A DNA stretch of 64,000 nucleotides from Aphrocallistes beatrix (Eukaryota > Porifera > Hexactinellida > Sceptrulophora > Aphrocallistidae). Under the pieces are notes generated by a model. That model ran no database searches. It worked only from the letters and a program-made list of their open reading frames with translations, and was not told where the DNA came from. Of this stretch, positions 23,798 through 34,325 are shown piece after piece. Made by a program: the position numbers and the translations under genes. Each line of letters starts with the position of its first letter. Position 1 is the first letter of the stretch. The stretch lies in contig OY725496.1 of assembly GCA_963281255.1 (NCBI GenBank), positions 2,852,001-2,916,000 of the forward strand. Reading direction: 5' to 3'.

Positions 23798-24037
23798 AGG
23801 GTTTCATACAGAGGGGGGGTGGCCCTGGGATTTCCCCCCCCCCAGCCAAAGTTTCCCCCCCCCAGGACAATATCAACAATCTTGAACATGTTGACATTAT
23901 GTGAGATTACAACAAAGGGCAGGCTATATGATACTATTGTTCTAAATCATGAAATCACTATAGCTGATAATAAAATGCGTCAATGATTCAAAAAAAAAAA
24001 TTCTCCCCCCCCAGAAAAAAATCCTGTATGAAACCCT
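23798..24037. mobile_element. hAT-like MITE inside gypsy RNase H
   Basis: Inverted ends AGGGTTTCATACAG are flanked by the direct repeat gcattac (23791-23797 and 24038-24044). Long C runs lie near both ends (about 23836-23865 and 24005-24012). It splits the RNase H domain between RFRHY and the LTDHKPLEWL motif. Confidence 0.65.
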
Positions 24038-25163
24038 GCATTACCATTTAGGATGACTATTTGTAGTACTCACAGACCACAAACCTCTAGAATGGCTCGC
24101 TAAACAGAAGTGTGTAGGAAGACTGTGGCGCTGGGCTGTTATGCTACAAGAGTATGATTTCTTAATCAAGTATGGACAAGGAGTAGAAAATATTAATCCG
24201 CACTATCTCGCACTATCTCGCTGCTCATTGTCTACTATGAGTATGGAAATAGAAAGTGAGCGAAAGTCTCAGTATAATGGCAAGGCCGTCGCCACTACTG
24301 GTGTTCTGGGTGTCTGGACACACACTGCCTCCTCATGTATCTAACTGTACAGTATTGAACTGGAGATGATCCCACCTTCCATTCGTTTTACTAGTTTCGA
24401 GTACAATCAACAGTTACTGAAACGGTATAAACAGATGCAATCACAGTTGCAATTAGTGAATGGGAGTACGTATATGGTTCGTAATTATAAGATTGAACCA
24501 ATCTCAAATCTTCAGAGCTTCATCGTTACCCCTGATATTATGAAACAAGAATTTCTCACGCAAGCGCACGATGATGCTGGCCATCAGGGCATTGAGCGTA
24601 CCCTCGTTTAAAATCACGGGTTTTTTGGGTCGGTATAGGATCCGATGTTAATGACTATGTGATGTCATATGAAACTTGCCAAAGCGAAACTCCCTCTTCC
24701 AGTCAAAGCTCCTTTAGTACATGCACCTATCGGAAGAACTCTTCAATTACTACAAGTAGATGTCCTTGAAGTTCCAATGAGTTTTAAGGGAAATCGGTAT
24801 ATTTTGGTGGTTGAAGATTCATTCGCAAAATGGCTTGAATGTTATCCGATGCCGGATCAAAAGACAGAGACAATTACTAAAATATGGTTGATAATATCTC
24901 AAGACTTGGAATTCCTGAATTTTTACATTCGAATCAGGGCAGAAATTAATATTGAAGGAAACCTGTGAATCACTTGGGATAACATATACTACTCCTTACC
25001 ACCCACAAGGGAATTCCTTGGTAGAGAGGAGTAATCGAACAGTTCTTCAGATGCTTCGCTGTATGTATACGTATAGAAAGAAACTTTGTTAAGTATTCAT
25101 TATAGTGTTGATTTAGTGTTCTTTGAAAATTAATAAATAGTAACGATTTGCTATTACTATATA

Positions 25164-25882
25164 CAAGCCCGCTTCGTTGCTGGCGGACACTTTGTGTCCG
25201 CCGGAGCCGCTCTTTGGACACCTGGGGTCACATTGATTAATTATAAAGGAGATAACATCCCTAAACACGTCTGTCCTATTGTTATTATCGATATCACTAA
25301 AAAATCATCAAATTTGTCAATTTTTTAAATTTTGATGCGTAATGATGACATCATAACAGAGTAATGTCATTATTTTTTATGATAGTTGCATCATATTTGA
25401 GTTATATTAATATACACATTCTATTAAAATTTCAGCCTTCTATCACCTAAAATGACTGAGTTATAGCCGAAATACTGAAATTTCTAATAATATAAAAGGT
25501 GACAATGACGTTATAATTCCATGATGAGTCAACATTTTCGTCTGAGGTCTGAACTTAGTGAATCCATAGCCAAAAGACCCCCACATGCCTAAAATCAGCT
25601 TTCTGTGCCTTGCAGTTTCTCAATCAATTCATTATTACAGTTATATATACAGTAGAACTCGGTTAGTACGTACCCCTCCGGGAAGCGTAAAAAAGTACGT
25701 ACTATCCGTAAGTACGTACTAACTGAGTTGATATTACATAGGAATCTATATAATAAATGAATTCTGGTTCACAGAAATGAGTACGTACTAAGCCGAAGTA
25801 CGTTGTATCCCGAGTACGTACTAACCGAGTTCTACTGTAATATATACATACACAAACATTAATCGAGTTTTAATAGTAAGGA
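25164..25882 (-). mobile_element. Helitron-like copy upstream of the JIP-like gene
   Basis: The tail CAAGCCCGCTTCG is at 25164, and the 5' terminus TCCTTACTATTAAAACTCG on the - strand starts at 25882. A MITE (25650-25837) is nested in it. The CRE-like palindromes are mutated here (TGACATCA, TGACGTTA). It ends about 230 bp before the likely start codon of the host gene. Confidence 0.75.
25650..25837. mobile_element. MITE, CAGTAGAACTCGGTTAG family, copy 2
   Basis: 188 bp, TA on both sides, with the same ends and interior as 10639-10834. Confidence 0.75.
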
Positions 25883-26109
25883 TAAATTGTTCCTCTGGAA
25901 CAAGGTGCATAGGGTTTTTCACGCGCTCTGAAACGAACACGACGTATTAATTATAACAAGCATGTAAGTCGAATAGACAACTACGGATACTTTGTGGTCG
26001 AGTAGGGAAACGGTGTGACAATCCTGGAAAAATTTAATTAAATTTGTGAGTTGTTTCAATTTAACTGACAGCGATCTTTTTGAACAATTTATTGGAGAAC
26101 GGATATCTA
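25883..26109 (+). promoter_or_regulatory. Unique sequence before the JIP-like gene (5' UTR, promoter or intron)
   Basis: This is the only non-repeat sequence next to the first exon. It could hold the promoter and 5' UTR. A possible donor (gtaagt at about 25963) and acceptor (ending in cag at 26071) also allow an upstream exon and a short intron. No clear TATA box. The choice cannot be made from sequence alone. Confidence 0.35.
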
Positions 26110-26591
26110 ATGTCTACACAAGAGAACCTATTTTACAGCAAGATACCAGCTTCTTCACAACCCCCACTTTCACAACTTGAAAGGGACGTTTTTGGTGATA
26201 TCTCTATTCCTCAACTTTTGACAAATTATTCTAAACTCTCTAGTTCCCTCTCTAATTCTCAACCCCCCAGTCCTTCTGCAACCGCTACTGTCAACCTTGA
26301 ATTAGAGAAAAACTCCCAAGTCTTTAGGATTCAGAATGCTGGGATTGGTGCATATTCAACTTTAGAACGCACATCAATGGTAGAAGATCACTATGAGATA
26401 GAGAATTTCAAAGGTGCAGACGAAGCTTATACGAAGTTAGATAAATTGACAAAGTTTCTCCCTTCTGAAAGCCACTACGAATCTATAATCAGTTCGGATG
26501 ACATTGCGAACGCCAAGCATAAGCTCAAAATCTCTGTCTCCGATGCCAAGCAACGCTCTTTTCAGCCTGTCTTCTACACTGCTCTATACAG
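26110..26591 (+). CDS. JIP1-like JNK scaffold, exon 1
   Basis: First recognised coding exon, starting at ATG 26110 (the frame is open back to 26065, so an upstream exon is possible). It gives residues 1-160 plus two bases of codon 161. The N-terminal part is low-complexity, Ser/Pro-rich (PPSPSATATV) and likely disordered. KHKLKI at 136-141 resembles a basic-hydrophobic MAPK docking site, which is my inference. The exon ends FQPVFYTALYR, the first strand of an SH3 domain, at donor AG|gtatgt. Phase 2 matches exon 2. JIP proteins bind JNK and upstream kinases and attach to kinesin. The predicted 359 residues are short compared with the roughly 490 to 710 of fly and human JIP1. Confidence 0.75.
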
Positions 26592-26600
26592 GTATGTAAG

Positions 26601-26693
26601 CAGAGGCGTAGCCAGGGTGCGGCACATGGGGCCTAGGCCGCAACCCTCTCACGGAATTGCCGCACCCTAAAAATTGGACTGGCTATGCCTCTG
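26601..26693. mobile_element. hAT-type MITE at the exon 1 splice donor
   Basis: Ends CAGAGGCGTAGCC and GGCTATGCCTCTG with 8-bp repeats tatgtaag (26593-26600) and tatgtgag (26694-26701). The left repeat is bases +2 to +9 of the intron, so the insertion hit the donor and the duplication kept it working. Confidence 0.75.
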
Positions 26694-26736
26694 TATGTGA
26701 GTATGTTTGAGCAATGATATCTATATTAATATATAG

Positions 26737-27102
26737 TGGAATCTACAAATAATCCAACCACTACAATCCAGAATTTGGCTATACCTACATAATTATATTC
26801 ACCGATCGTTTAAATATTTAAAATAACCTCAATAACCCAGAACCTCGTTAATCCGTAATCCTATCGTTTAAGAAAATAGGCTAGTAGGAAACTGACAACC
26901 TAGCGATTTATTCTTAGTAATCCAACTTTTTTTCTATTATAACGAATGTCGTCACGATAACTTAAACAGGTCACTTGACCTCATTAATCTGTCATTTTTT
27001 TCCAATTTTAATGAATGAATGTCGGATTATGGAAGTCAATTGCATAATCCAACATTTTTTCTTCTCCCAACGAGTGTCAGATTATGCAGGTTCTATTGTA
27101 AT
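26737..27102. mobile_element. Pogo/Tigger-like MITE
   Basis: The ends AGTGGAATCTACAAATAATC and the inverted GATTATGCAGGTTCTATTG are similar to the fragment at 37436-37625. The interior repeats ATAATCCGAC-like units. Non-coding. Confidence 0.5.
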
Positions 27103-27514
27103 ATTTTTACCCTACTATATTAAATAGTAAATACTGCACTGGAGTCAAATTCGAATTTATATTTGATTGTACATTTCTTGTATTCCTGTAACATTTATTC
27201 TTAATCACTCAGTGATTTTTAGTTTGCTGACTTACTTTGTAAAGCTAGTGAATAGTATTAACTCTATCCCTTTGTATGTTGGACTGTGTTAGGAATTGTG
27301 AATGAGTTTAATTAATCTTGCAACTACAAATACGAGGGGCACTCGGAAAGTTTTTAGCCACTCTTTCAATTCATAGCAATTAAGTCTTGACTGTTTTTAT
27401 ATATTCTTGAATTGATTATATGTTCCTAAGCCAAATTTCAAGTCAATACGATAATCCATTATAGATTTACTTCTCTTCAAGTGTTTTGAGTTTACTATTT
27501 TTGAGAATAAGACT

Positions 27515-28022
27515 ATGGATCTAAATCGAGAACATTTCCGCGCGATGATATTCTATGATTATAAGATTGGTTTAACTCATCGTGATTGTCATGAACGTTT
27601 GACTCAGGCATTTTCAACATCTTCTTTTACCAACTGGTATCGTGAATTTTCACGAAAACGTGAATCGCTTGGAGATGCCCCAAGAACTGGTAGCCCGCAA
27701 ACGGCGACAACAACTGACAATATAGAGTTAGTACGAAGCTCAGTAGTTGAAGATCGACGGATCACTTATAATATGATCCAGAGCACGCTAGAGATTTCTG
27801 CATGGGCAGTGAGCAAGATATTACATGAATATCTTGGTATACATAAGCTGTGCAGTCGGTGGATCCCACATCTCTTGACCGATTCCCAAAAGCAAGCTAG
27901 GGTTGATTGGTGTAAATCTATGCTAGTGAAATTCGATATGGGGAAGTCTAGTAGAGTTTCTCAGATAGTTACAGGCGATGAGACTTGGATATATTCTTAT
28001 GAGCCGGAGAAAAAGACACAAT
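27515..28022 (+). pseudogene. Mariner transposase, N-terminal part
   Basis: Starts at ATG 27515. It has the paired helix-turn-helix region (AMIFYDYKIGLTHRDCHERL; then ITYNMIQSTLEIS and VSKILHEYLGIHK) and the first catalytic Asp in VTGDETWIYSYEPEKK. The frame is broken at 28023 by a transposon. The rest is at 30184-30663. Confidence 0.85.
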
Positions 28023-28221
28023 CCACAGTGGTTTATTTGGGCCCTTCATAGGGAGTTGGTATTTCCTAAGCAGATATACCTAAAAAATGTATTATTTACC
28101 TATGGGTTTTCCATATCTAGTAATCGATTAATGAACTCAAAGTACTTGTCTGGCTTCAGAGGTTTGAGTTATGGCGTCATTTTATTTTTTACACCCATTA
28201 TTTAATTTTCTTTCTGTTAAA

Positions 28222-28788
28222 TCCTTACTATTAAAACTCGATTAATGTATATTTATTTATTTATTTATTTATATATCTATCTATCTATCTATATCTGTAA
28301 CGAATTGATTGAAGAAACTGCAGGGTGTAGAAAGCTAATTTTTGGCATGTGGGAGTCTTTTGGCTATGGCTCCAGTAAGTTCTGAGTTCAGAGCAAAATG
28401 TCGACTCATCATGGAATTATGACGTCATTGTCACATTTTTAAAAGTTAAGCAACACAGTTATTCGGGCATAACTCAGCCATAATAGGAGATAGAAGGCTG
28501 AAATTTTAATAGAATCTGTATACTAACATACCTCACATATGATACGACTTTCCTCAAAAAATGATGACTCATCGCTTTGTTATGACGTCATCATTACGCA
28601 TCAAAAATTTTAAAATTGTCAAATTTGGTGATTTTTCGAGTGAAATCGATTTTAACACTAAGATGGATATATTTAGAGATGTTATCTCCTTTATAATTAA
28701 CTAATGTGACCCCATGCGACCGAAGGGAGCCTCCGGCGGACACTAAGTGTCCGCCAGCCGCGCAGCGCAAGCAAGCGAAGCGCGCTTG
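28222..28788 (+). mobile_element. Helitron-like element, complete reference copy
   Basis: 567 bp from TCCTTACTATTAAAACTCG (preceded by A) to the tail GAAGCGCGCTTG (followed by T), the A|T target rule of Helitrons. The stem GGCGGACAC/GTGTCCGCC lies about 40 bp before the end and a second short stem lies within the tail. It ends CTTG rather than the usual CTRR. It carries TGACGTCA twice and TGACTCA once. Non-coding. Confidence 0.75.
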
Positions 28789-29301
28789 TATTTTATTATT
28801 TTACAAGCACATGTATATATGATCAAAGTCAGCTTCTATTAGCATATACACAACCTAAATAACTAAATTACGACCCATAAGTGCCTACTAACGCTTTATA
28901 CTAAGTTAAATATTAAGATATGGGGCAGAGTCAACGAATTTTCTGGTTATAAAGGTGGCATTTTGTCACCTTTACATTACATCTGGCTGAGAAGACTGAA
29001 ACAATTGTAGATGCATGGAATTAAAAATCTTGTTTAAAAATCATTGTCTAGTGACATTTCCGGTTGAAGTTGTTCTACCATCATTTGAGGGATTTATTCC
29101 AAAACTCTCGTAATGCTTTTAAGGTTAGTTGGAATCATGGATGTTTTGTTTCCATATATATATCAGACTCAGCGATTATCTTTTCCGCTAGAATTCGCTT
29201 CTATGTGGGTTGCCGCTGATGCAATTGAATAAAATGTTTTGTTTTCCCATTCTTCCAATTTCTTTAGCTTTTTCGAACAATCTCTGGTCGATTTGAGAAT
29301 A

Positions 29302-29807
29302 CAGTCGAAACCGGTTTTTTTTGACACCCCATTTGCACGAAAAAATGTCAAAAAAACCCAGTGTTGCGCATTCCACAACGAAGAAAATATATTTTAGAGG
29401 TCATATTAAGAATTATTAAGTATGTAAAGGTTATTAACATAATGTATTAAGTACTTCTCATCACTGGTCAGTGGTTTTAGTGAATCAGTCACCACCGTTT
29501 TTTGCCGTCAGAGGGTGACCCTTGTCGAGACGCAGGACTATCTCGTGCGTTTCCGTCAGTGTCAGACGTTTCTGTTATGTTATGGATGTCATGAACTAAT
29601 TGCTGAAAATTGGGTGTCAAAAGAACACGGTGTCAACTGTAATAAAACTCAGATTTTTACACCAACAATTGTCAAAAAATACCGATTGTCAAATAAACCC
29701 AGTGTCAAAAAAACCCGATGGAAATTCTATAGTAGAAACATGAAAAAAACAATCTGCAGCAAAATATGTCAAAAAAACCCAGTGTCAAAAACACCCGGTT
29801 TCGACTG
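29302..29807. mobile_element. Pogo-like MITE (CAGTCGAAACCGG)
   Basis: Ends CAGTCGAAACCGG and CCGGTTTCGACTG with TA on both sides. Subterminal GTCAAAAAAACCCAGTGT-type repeats occur several times. The open frame at about 29515-29871 comes from these repeats and is not a gene. Confidence 0.75.
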
Positions 29808-30183
29808 TATTGAATTTCAGCGAATCATACAATTCAATGAATATTATATTGCTAGTCAATCAATTATATAAGGCGTATTCAACAGTTTTAGAATGAAGTC
29901 AACTATAACTACACACTGTGAAAGTCTTAACTCATTCTGATATAAATCAAACGAGTAACATGAGTTTGAAATGATGCATGATTTTGAAACCACAAAATTT
30001 CTCAAACTATATTTAGCCATTCAACTGTATAATCTGTATTATATTTCTAATTCTACTTGGAATTTTAAACTGCCAATACGGTTAACCTACGGTTCTAGAG
30101 TATGCTGAACACGATAAAAATGTTTTTTGCAGATCAGAGGAGGTGAAAAAATTGACCAACTCCCTGTCAATAAACCACTGTGG

Positions 30184-30663
30184 CAATCTCAGGTTTGGGT
30201 GTTTCCAGACGAGGATGCCCCAACAAAAGTGATGCGTGGACGTGCAAATGGTAAACAAATGGTTGCCACTTTTGTTGGTAAAAGAGGTCATGTAGCAACT
30301 GTACTGTGGACAGAACAAAGAACAGTAACTACTAAATGGTATTGTACAGTTTTGCCTTCCAGAAGTCTTTAAAAACCTCTGTGAACAGCGTCCAAAGTCA
30401 GGACTTATAGTATATTTTTGCATCGCGATAATGCAAGCTCTCACACAGCCGGTGCAACCCGAGACTTCCTTGCCGACAAACCCATTCAAATCCTTGGCAA
30501 GCCGCCATGTTCTCCTGACCTTGCACCCTGTGACTTTTTTGTATCCACAAAGGTTAAAGATCTTATGCGTGGTACCCGTTTTTCATCTCCTAATGAAGCT
30601 GTCTATGTCTATAAAGAACACCTTGATACCCTGACCAAATCTCAGTGGTGCAACATGATATAA
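30184..30663 (+). pseudogene. Mariner transposase, C-terminal part
   Basis: Resumes with SQVWVFPDEDAPTKVM and continues, after a frameshift near 30370, to HRDNASSHT (second catalytic Asp) and CSPDLAPCDFF (third). Thirty-four residues separate the last two Asp, the mariner DD34D spacing. It stops at 30663. A frameshift and the upstream insertion inactivate it. Confidence 0.85.
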
Positions 30664-30972
30664 AAGTGGTTTAAAAGGGTGAAAAAGTGTATACAAGCTA
30701 GAGGTGAATACTTTGAGAAGATATAATAATTTTAGTTCGATATCTTGTATACTCTTTGTGTGGCTAAAAACTTTCCGAGTGCCCCTCGTAAGAGTAAAAA
30801 CATCGTTGATTATAATTCATGTATATCCAGATTCAATTAAAAAATTTCATTTACCTACTTGTATTTTCAATTTACAAAACAAGAGAACACCAAACAAATT
30901 GAGAACTAGCTTAATAATGTGAATATTAAATTCACCAAATTAATGTATTTATTACTACGAAAAAAAGATAGC

Positions 30973-31168
30973 CCAGATTGCCTCCACCTTTATCAAGCAG
31001 TCGGCAGCCAGAGATCCCACAAAAGCGCCAGTATACCAGTGAGCATCGTCTTACACAGTGGGATATATTTAGGAAACAACTGGACCAAACTATACTCACT
31101 TAGTATCCCGGCGCTTTGCGGGATCTCTGGCTGCCGACTGTTTGATAAAAGTGTAGGCAAACTGGAGT
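30973..31168. repeat. Foldback element in intron 1
   Basis: Arms of about 60 bp carry GGCAGCCAGAGATCCC and its complement around a loop of about 75 bp. The inverted repeat is strong enough to form a hairpin in the intron RNA. The outer ends are CCAGATTGCC and GGCAAACTGG. No clear target duplication, so the class is unknown. Confidence 0.55.
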
Positions 31169-31774
31169 GTATTTATGATATTTTTTGTACATGGTAGAAT
31201 ATTTGATTTGTCATTATCTCCTGAACATGAAAGTTTTTGATATATGATTAACATTTATCCGTTGAAAGTTTTCTTTTATCACTTTTCATTAAGAAATTAT
31301 TTAGTTTTAAAAATCTGTATAGTTTTATCCTTATATGGATATTAATAATTGTATTAATCTTACTAGCTTCTGGTGATTAGTAAAATCACAGCCTTCTATA
31401 TGAAGGTGGAGACAAAAACTAAAGAAAACCCCAAATACACAATAGTTTTTAGTATTCCTGTTTGAAAATTTTAATTTTCTACCAAGTGGACATTTTAGTA
31501 GCATAAAGCATCACCAAGGGCCTTTTTAATGTTTGTTGTACAAATTAAATAATTTCCACCACTTTTCTATACACAAGTTGGATATTTTACGATTTTCAAA
31601 TTTCCTAATACCATATTTTTGGTCCTTTTACAATATTTTTAAATCCTCAAATTTGAAAATTTCGCTTCATGTCCGTTTATAATTGCAAATATTGAGTAAT
31701 ATTTCAAATACTTGTCTGCCATTTTTGTATATATACAGTATTATACTTTTTTTGCATCCTCTTATGCATTGTAG
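31169..31774. other. End of intron 1, no repeat recognised
   Basis: AT-rich sequence with a T-rich tract and acceptor ttgtag just before exon 2. No other feature seen. Confidence 0.4.
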
Positions 31775-31975
31775 GTTTGCTCCAAGACATTCCGATGAAA
31801 TAGAACTGTTAGTCGGCGATATGCTGGAACTGGTTAAGTTGCATCCAGATTTATGGGTAGAATGCAAGAATCAACGCACAGGACAATTGGGAATGGTACC
31901 TAATCAGTATGTCGTAATCAGTAGTGGAGATAAGATTGAATCTATAAAGCCAGCTTTAGTGAAAGAGACTTTCAG
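31775..31975 (+). CDS. JIP1-like JNK scaffold, exon 2 (SH3 domain)
   Basis: 201 bp, phase 2 at both borders, between acceptor ttgtag and donor AG|gtaagt. It completes Arg161 and encodes residues 162-227 plus two bases of codon 228. The SH3 sequence is clear: FAPRHSDEIELLVGD (acidic RT loop and GD turn), LWVECKN (the conserved Trp, 188), and the NQRTGQLGMVPNQYV end. The RTG form of the distal loop and the APRH start are typical of JIP SH3 domains, which in known JIPs dimerise through this face. Frame and phase fit exons 1 and 3 exactly. Confidence 0.85.
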
Positions 31976-32575
31976 GTAAGTGTACTCAATCATAGCTTAC
32001 TAAAGATGATGCCCACCCACAGACTCTTTCCATGGATGAAAAAAGAGGCGAAATACTATTATTCTCAATAATACAATTATAGTTTTAATTAAAACAAGTG
32101 CGTTCGCTTGCTTGCGCTGCGCGACTGGCGGACACTTTATATCCGCCGGAGCCGCCCTTTGGGCGCCTGGGGCACATTGATTAATTATTGGGGAGATAAC
32201 ATTTCAAAATACGTCTATACTACTGTTATAATCGATATCGCACGAAAAATCACCAAATTTGTCAATTTTTTTAATTTTGATGCGTAATGATGACGTCATA
32301 ACAGAGTGATGAGTCATCATTTTTGGATGATAGTTGTATCATATGTGAAGAATATTAATATACATATTCTATTAAAATTTCAGCATTCTATCACCTAAAA
32401 TGGATGAGCTATAGCCGAAAAACTGAAATTTCTAATTATAAAAGGTGACAATGACGTCATAATTCCATGATGAGTCCATATTTTCGTCTGAGTTCAGAAC
32501 TTAGTGGAACCATAGGCATAAGACCCCCACATGCCAAAAATCATCTTTCTATGACCTGCAGTTTCTTCAATTCGT

Positions 32576-32623
<48 letters not shown>

Positions 32624-32626
<3 letters not shown>

Positions 32627-33889
32627 TGGAACCTGTATATAGCGGCCACCCAAGGGTCTGGACAAAATTGGCCGTTATACACAGGTGACCGTTATATACA
32701 AGTGATTGTCTCAATCCTCAAAAGGAATCAACGTAGTGCAATAAATAAGTTTTTAGAAATCCATCACTTGAAGTAATTACATGAAACATAGCCTACTCTA
32801 ATAATGCCTCACAGTAGACTGAAAATCATGGACTAGGGATGAAGTAATAGCCGAATGGATTAATACACGATTAGCCTGAAATCGTTAACCATGCAGAATT
32901 GTCATTAGGAATGTATTACCAGCATATATAAACATGGTATCAAAGTACACATATCCGTTGGAAAAATTTCGATTAGTCATCATATCATTGCGCAACAGGT
33001 CATTCTATGGACAATTTTAGCGATTTTCTAAGCTGTTTTAACCTTATTTCTAAATGGTATTAAGGTGTGATTTTTGTGTTGGCCAGAACACTAAATTGTC
33101 TCATAACTCTATAGTCTGTGAATTTAGAAGTTTAAATTGTATTATTACCTAATAGGAAGTAGCCAATTGCCAATCAAATAAAATCAAATTTGAAGACCTA
33201 GTTCCTACAGTTTGCAGGATATGGCCCAAACTGACTAAAATGCTTTACCATATCAACGCAGGAATGTAACAACATTCCATTGAAAAATTCTAAATTTTTC
33301 AAATCAACTCGTACTAATCTTGGTTCTACACAAAAATCACACCTTAATACCATTTAGAAATAGGGTTAAAACAGCTTAGAAAATTGCCAAAATCGTGCTT
33401 AAAATGGCCTGTTGCGCAATGATATGATGACGAATCGAAATTTTGACAACGGATATATGTTATTTGATGCCATGTTTATATATGCTGGTAATACATTCTT
33501 AATGCCTATCCTACATGGTTGACGACTTTAGGCTAATCATGTATTAATCCATTCGGCTATTACCGCATCCTTGGTTATTTTACTGTGAGGCATTATTAGA
33601 GTAGGCTATGCATGAAACTTGTTTGTCGTTCGTGGCAGATCTTGTGTTAAACACATAAAAAAGGTGATGGCCGTTATAGACAGGTAGTGGCCGTTATAGA
33701 CAAATAGTGGCCGTTACACACAGTTTTAGGGTCAGTAAGGGACTACAAACGGGTGGCCGCTGGTCGCGTTGAGCAGGTGACCGCTATACACAGGTTCAAT
33801 ATTATGGAATTTTGGACGGGAATGTTCATTGGTGATCGCTATAGACTGGTGACCGTTATATAGAGTGGCCGTTATAGCAGGTTCGACTG
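32624..33889. mobile_element. MITE, GGCCGTTATA family, copy 2
   Basis: Starts CAGTGGAACCTGTATATAGC and ends with the related inverted CAGGTTCGACTG, TA on both sides. About 440 bp without the nested P-type element. Confidence 0.7.
32787..33610. mobile_element. P-type MITE (824 bp, palindromic)
   Basis: Ends CATAGCCTACTCTAATAATG and inverse, exact 7-bp repeats catgaaa (32780-32786 and 33611-33617). The whole element is a long imperfect palindrome. Non-coding. It shares most of its sequence with the outer parts of 55082-58830. Confidence 0.8.
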
Positions 33890-34135
33890 TATGAGTTTTA
33901 ATAGTAAGGATTTGAAGTAGAACCATAATTGTTATTAAGAGTAATACGTATAATTAGTTCGCTTTCTTTTTCATCCACGGTAAGAATCTGATGGCGGGCA
34001 TTATCTTTAGTAGTCAATACTTTGAAATTCAGATTTATCACTGTTTGCCTGTCTTTTTCTGTCATTTATGTTTATTGTTCGAATCGATTCGAGTTATTAA
34101 ATGTGATAAAGTTTTTCTAACTACGTAGTATAATA

Positions 34136-34325
34136 CAAACCCGCTTCTCTTTCTTTCGCTGCGCGGCTGGAGGGCACTTAGTGTCCGCCAGAAGTGCCCT
34201 TTGGGCGCCTAGGCTCACATATATCACTTATAAGGGAGATAACATCTCTATATATGTATGCCTTACTGTTAAAATCGATATCATTCGAAAAATCATCAGA
34301 TTTTTAAATTTTTGATGCGTAATGA
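34136..34325 (-). mobile_element. Helitron-like copy, 3' part only
   Basis: Tail ACAAACCCGCTTC and a decayed hairpin. It breaks off where hAT transposase sequence begins. Confidence 0.5.

Larger units (their letters stand above)
17275..25080 (+). pseudogene. Ty3/gypsy gag-pol relic 2, split by nested elements
   Basis: In order: gag (about 17275-17367, continuing after the inserted P element at 22429-22752), a CCHC knuckle (CYNCDQLGH near 23103), an aspartic protease with DSGSSVNL (23168-23452), RNase H starting KNYITLELECLAVVESV (23714-23800) and continuing after a MITE with LTDHKPLEWL (about 24070-24230), an integrase zinc-binding region (24366-24611), an integrase core with QLLQVDVLEVP (24669-24960), and a frame-shifted piece with YHPQGNSLVERSNR (about 24985-25080). 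Most of the RT palm is missing between 23490 and 23710. Stops and frameshifts make it inactive. No LTRs were found. Confidence 0.85.
28023..30183. mobile_element. DNA element with CCACAGTGG ends inserted in the mariner
   Basis: Both ends are CCACAGTGGTTTAT (inverted at 30170-30183), and AGGGAGTTGGT is shared further in. Direct repeat caat flanks it (28019-28022 and 30184-30187), and mariner coding sequence resumes exactly after it, which proves insertion. It contains a Helitron-like copy (28222-28788) and a MITE (29302-29807). No transposase is seen. The 4-bp duplication points to Sola-type elements; the CACAGTG string recalls Transib ends, but those make 5-bp duplications. Confidence 0.65.
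27333..30788 (+). mobile_element. Mariner element in intron 1, split by a 2.2 kb insertion
   Basis: Inverted ends CGAGGGGCACTCGGAAAG, with TA on both sides (27331-27332 and 30789-30790). The transposase is interrupted at 28023-30183. Without the insert the element would be about 1.3 kb, the normal mariner size. Confidence 0.85.
32095..33910 (-). mobile_element. Helitron-like copy with two levels of nested insertion
   Basis: Tail at 32095; the 5' terminus TCCTTACTATTAAAACTC (reading the - strand) starts at 33910. Between them, in the (TA)n near the 5' end, sits a GGCCGTTATA MITE (32624-33889), which itself holds a P-type MITE (32787-33610). It carries TGACGTCA palindromes near 32290 and 32453. 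Confidence 0.7.

Noticed and set aside
29515..29871. 118-codon open frame inside intron 1
   Set aside because: It is built from the subterminal repeats of a MITE (29302-29807) and shows no domain.
28023..30183. Transib (RAG-like) identity suggested by the CACAGTG ends
   Set aside because: The duplication is 4 bp if the ends are symmetrical, and no Transib protein is present. Reported only as a resemblance.
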